Positions 5,910 through 7,574 of a stretch of DNA of 7,574 nucleotides are shown one piece after another. Position 1 is the stretch's first letter; the number at the start of each line of letters is the position of its first letter. The translations under genes and the position numbers were made by a program. Source of the DNA: Clostridia bacterium (GTDB lineage: Bacteria > Bacillota > Clostridia > Monoglobales > Firm-18); the NCBI GenBank assembly GCA_017408205.1, contig JAFQVC010000107.1:1-7574 (forward strand). Reading direction: 5' to 3'. The notes beneath the pieces were generated by a model. That model ran no database searches. It saw only the letters and a list, made by a program, of their open reading frames with translations, and had not been told where the DNA came from.

Positions 5910-7574
5910 TTATTTGTTGTCTTCGTCAACAGTATATTCTGCATCAACTGTACCATCATCCCGAGGTCCTGTTTGTTGCTCACCTTCAGGCTGTACCTGT
6001 TGATACAATTTTTGTGAAATTTCATAGAATTTCTTTGTAAGTTCATCTGTTGCTGCTTTAATTTTTTCTGTATCGTCTGTTTTGATTACTTCTTTTAATT
6101 TTTCGATTTCAGCGGTAATACCTGCTTTTTCATCAGCAGAAATTTTATCACCCAAATCGTTTAGTGTTTTTTCTGTCTGGAACACAAGGTGTTCTGCATT
6201 GTTTTTAACTTCGATTTTTTCTTTTGCCGCTTTGTCTTCGTCTGCAAATTTCTCCGCATCTTTTACTGCTTTTTCAATTTCTTCTTCACTTAAGTTTGAA
6301 CTTGCAGTGATTGTGATTTTCTGTACCGTACCTGTACCTAAGTCTTTTGCAGATACGTTTACAATACCGTTTGCGTCAATATCAAATGTTACTTCAATCT
6401 GCGGAACGCCTCTTGGTGCAGGAGGAATATTTGACAATTCAAATCTTCCTAATGATTTATTGTATGCAGCCATTTCACGTTCACCCTGCAAAACGTTAAT
6501 TGTAACACTTGTCTGGTTGTCTGCAGCAGTTGAATAAATTCTGCTCTTCTTTGTAGGAATTGTTGTGTTTCTTTCAATAATCTTGTTGCAGATACCGCCC
6601 TCGGTTTCAATACCAAGTGAAAGTGGTGTAACGTCAAGTAACAGTAAGCCCTTAACGTCGCCGCCTAAAACGCCGCCCTGGATTGCCGCACCTACTGCAA
6701 CACATTCGTCAGGGTTAATGCCTTTCGATGGCTCTTTACCTGTGATGTTTTTAACTGCATCTGCTACTGCAGGAATTCTTGTAGAACCGCCAACCAGTAA
6801 AACTTTGTCAATCTGGCTTGGTGTAAGACCTGAATCTTTTAGTGCAGTTCTAACGGGCTCCATTGTTTTTTCAACAAGGTCTGCAGTTAATTCATTGAAT
6901 TTTGCTCTTGTAATTGTAACGTCTAAGTGTTTTGGACCTGTAGCATCTGCAGTAATATAAGGTAAGTTAACATTTACTGAAGCAACACCTGACAGGTCAA
7001 TCTTTGCTTTTTCTGCTGCTTCTGTTAATCTTTGTAATGCCATTTTGTCATTTCTTAAATCTGTGCCGTTTTCTTTTTTGAATTCTTCTGCTAAATAGTC
7101 AACGATTTTCTGGTCGAAGTCGTCGCCGCCAAGTTTGTTGTTACCGCTTGTAGCAAGAACTTCAAATACGCCGTCACCGATTTCAAGGATAGATACGTCG
7201 AATGTACCGCCACCTAAGTCATAAACCATAATTTTCTGGTCGTTGTCTTTATCCATACCATATGCAAGAGCTGCCGCTGTAGGTTCGTTGATAATTCTGA
7301 GTACTTCAAGACCTGCAACCTTACCTGCATCCTTGGTAGCCTGACGCTGTGCATCGCTGAAATATGCAGGAACAGTTATAACCGCTTCTGTTACCTTTTC
7401 ACCAAGATAGCTTTCTGCATCTGCCTTAAGCTTCTGGAGAATCATAGCAGAAATTTCTTGTGGTGTATATGATTTGCCATCAATAGTTACTTTATAATTT
7501 GAACCCATTTCTCTTTTAATAGAACTAATTGTTCTGTCAGGATTTGTAATTGCTTGACGTTTTGCTACCTGACC
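5910..7574 (-). CDS. dnaK: Chaperone DnaK (Hsp70), N-terminus cut by window
   Basis: DnaK is the ATP-driven cytoplasmic Hsp70 that binds unfolded chains with DnaJ and GrpE. The frame stays open past the internal Met at 7508 to the window edge, where it begins [18 protein letters not shown], a conserved internal DnaK stretch; about 50 N-terminal residues with the first phosphate loop (IGIDLGTTNS-type) lie outside. Visible residues number 554. Counted from the window edge, landmarks are [20 protein letters not shown] (65-84), [12 protein letters not shown] (95-106), phosphate motif 2 [11 protein letters not shown] (118-128), [12 protein letters not shown] (259-270), the linker [17 protein letters not shown] (311-327), the substrate-binding domain with [20 protein letters not shown] (384-403), and a helical lid. 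The tail ends [11 protein letters not shown]. The roughly 24-residue ATPase insert of Gram-negative DnaK is absent, pointing to a Gram-positive host. Expression is probably under HrcA/CIRCE upstream, which is not in the window. Confidence 0.97.
   Translation of the reverse strand, partial: GQVAKRQAITNPDRTISSIKREMGSNYKVTIDGKSYTPQEISAMILQKLKADAESYLGEKVTEAVITVPAYFSDAQRQATKDAGKVAGLEVLRIINEPTAAALAYGMDKDNDQKIMVYDLGGGTFDVSILEIGDGVFEVLATSGNNKLGGDDFDQKIVDYLAEEFKKENGTDLRNDKMALQRLTEAAEKAKIDLSGVASVNVNLPYITADATGPKHLDVTITRAKFNELTADLVEKTMEPVRTALKDSGLTPSQIDKVLLVGGSTRIPAVADAVKNITGKEPSKGINPDECVAVGAAIQGGVLGGDVKGLLLLDVTPLSLGIETEGGICNKIIERNTTIPTKKSRIYSTAADNQTSVTINVLQGEREMAAYNKSLGRFELSNIPPAPRGVPQIEVTFDIDANGIVNVSAKDLGTGTVQKITITASSNLSEEEIEKAVKDAEKFADEDKAAKEKIEVKNNAEHLVFQTEKTLNDLGDKISADEKAGITAEIEKLKEVIKTDDTEKIKAATDELTKKFYEISQKLYQQVQPEGEQQTGPRDDGTVDAEYTVDEDNK

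Noticed and set aside
6082..6537. Open frame of 151 residues on the plus strand opposite dnaK, and another at 6565-6960
   Set aside because: Long antisense frames opposite dnaK are a known codon-use artefact. The translations are Ser/Phe/Ala-rich low-complexity text with no domain, and dnaK is clearly real.
5910..7508. Complete 532-residue protein starting at the ATG at 7508
   Set aside because: The frame continues upstream to the window edge with conserved DnaK sequence ([12 protein letters not shown]), so that Met is internal.

Overview
The window reads as Bacillota, most likely an A+T-rich gut-type member of Clostridia. Three things support this. The gene order dnaK-dnaJ-prmA is the tail of the Gram-positive heat-shock operon. 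DnaK lacks the roughly 24-residue insert that Gram-negative DnaK carries in its ATPase domain: the visible text runs straight from SIKREMG to the YTPQEIS region. Shine-Dalgarno sites are AGGAGG-like. The genus cannot be set from this window. Both ends cut through genes.

Plus strand, 1-3704: a compact three-gene sugar-metabolism unit. It holds the 3' part of a glycoside hydrolase family 3 (GH3, NagZ-like) enzyme, a complete family 94 (GH94) disaccharide phosphorylase, and a 75-residue HPr-like protein without the phosphoacceptor histidine. The first two genes overlap by one base. The third follows after 12 bases with a near-perfect ribosome binding site. A strong hairpin with A/T tails ends the unit. 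Together they suggest cleavage of a beta-linked oligosaccharide, with phosphorolysis saving ATP. The HPr-like protein may link the unit to carbon control. The exact substrate is not readable from the sequence.

3705-3790: a short convergent intergenic stretch holding a striking array. The constant 9-mer AACTTCACT alternates with short palindromes that differ in sequence but all fold into small hairpins. It abuts, and slightly enters, the stop codon of prmA.

Minus strand, 7574-3787: dnaK (5' end missing), an intergenic hairpin with a GAAA loop, dnaJ (probable TTG start), then prmA, whose ribosome binding site overlaps the dnaJ stop. DnaK and DnaJ form the Hsp70 chaperone pair. PrmA methylates ribosomal protein L11 and commonly sits downstream of dnaJ in this phylum. 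No rsmE follows prmA here.

The chaperone region is ordinary. The parts worth a second look are the hairpin array, the His-less HPr-like protein, the altered catalytic dyad of the GH3 enzyme, and the pairing of these two enzymes. I see no CRISPR, tRNA, rRNA, insertion sequence or defence system.
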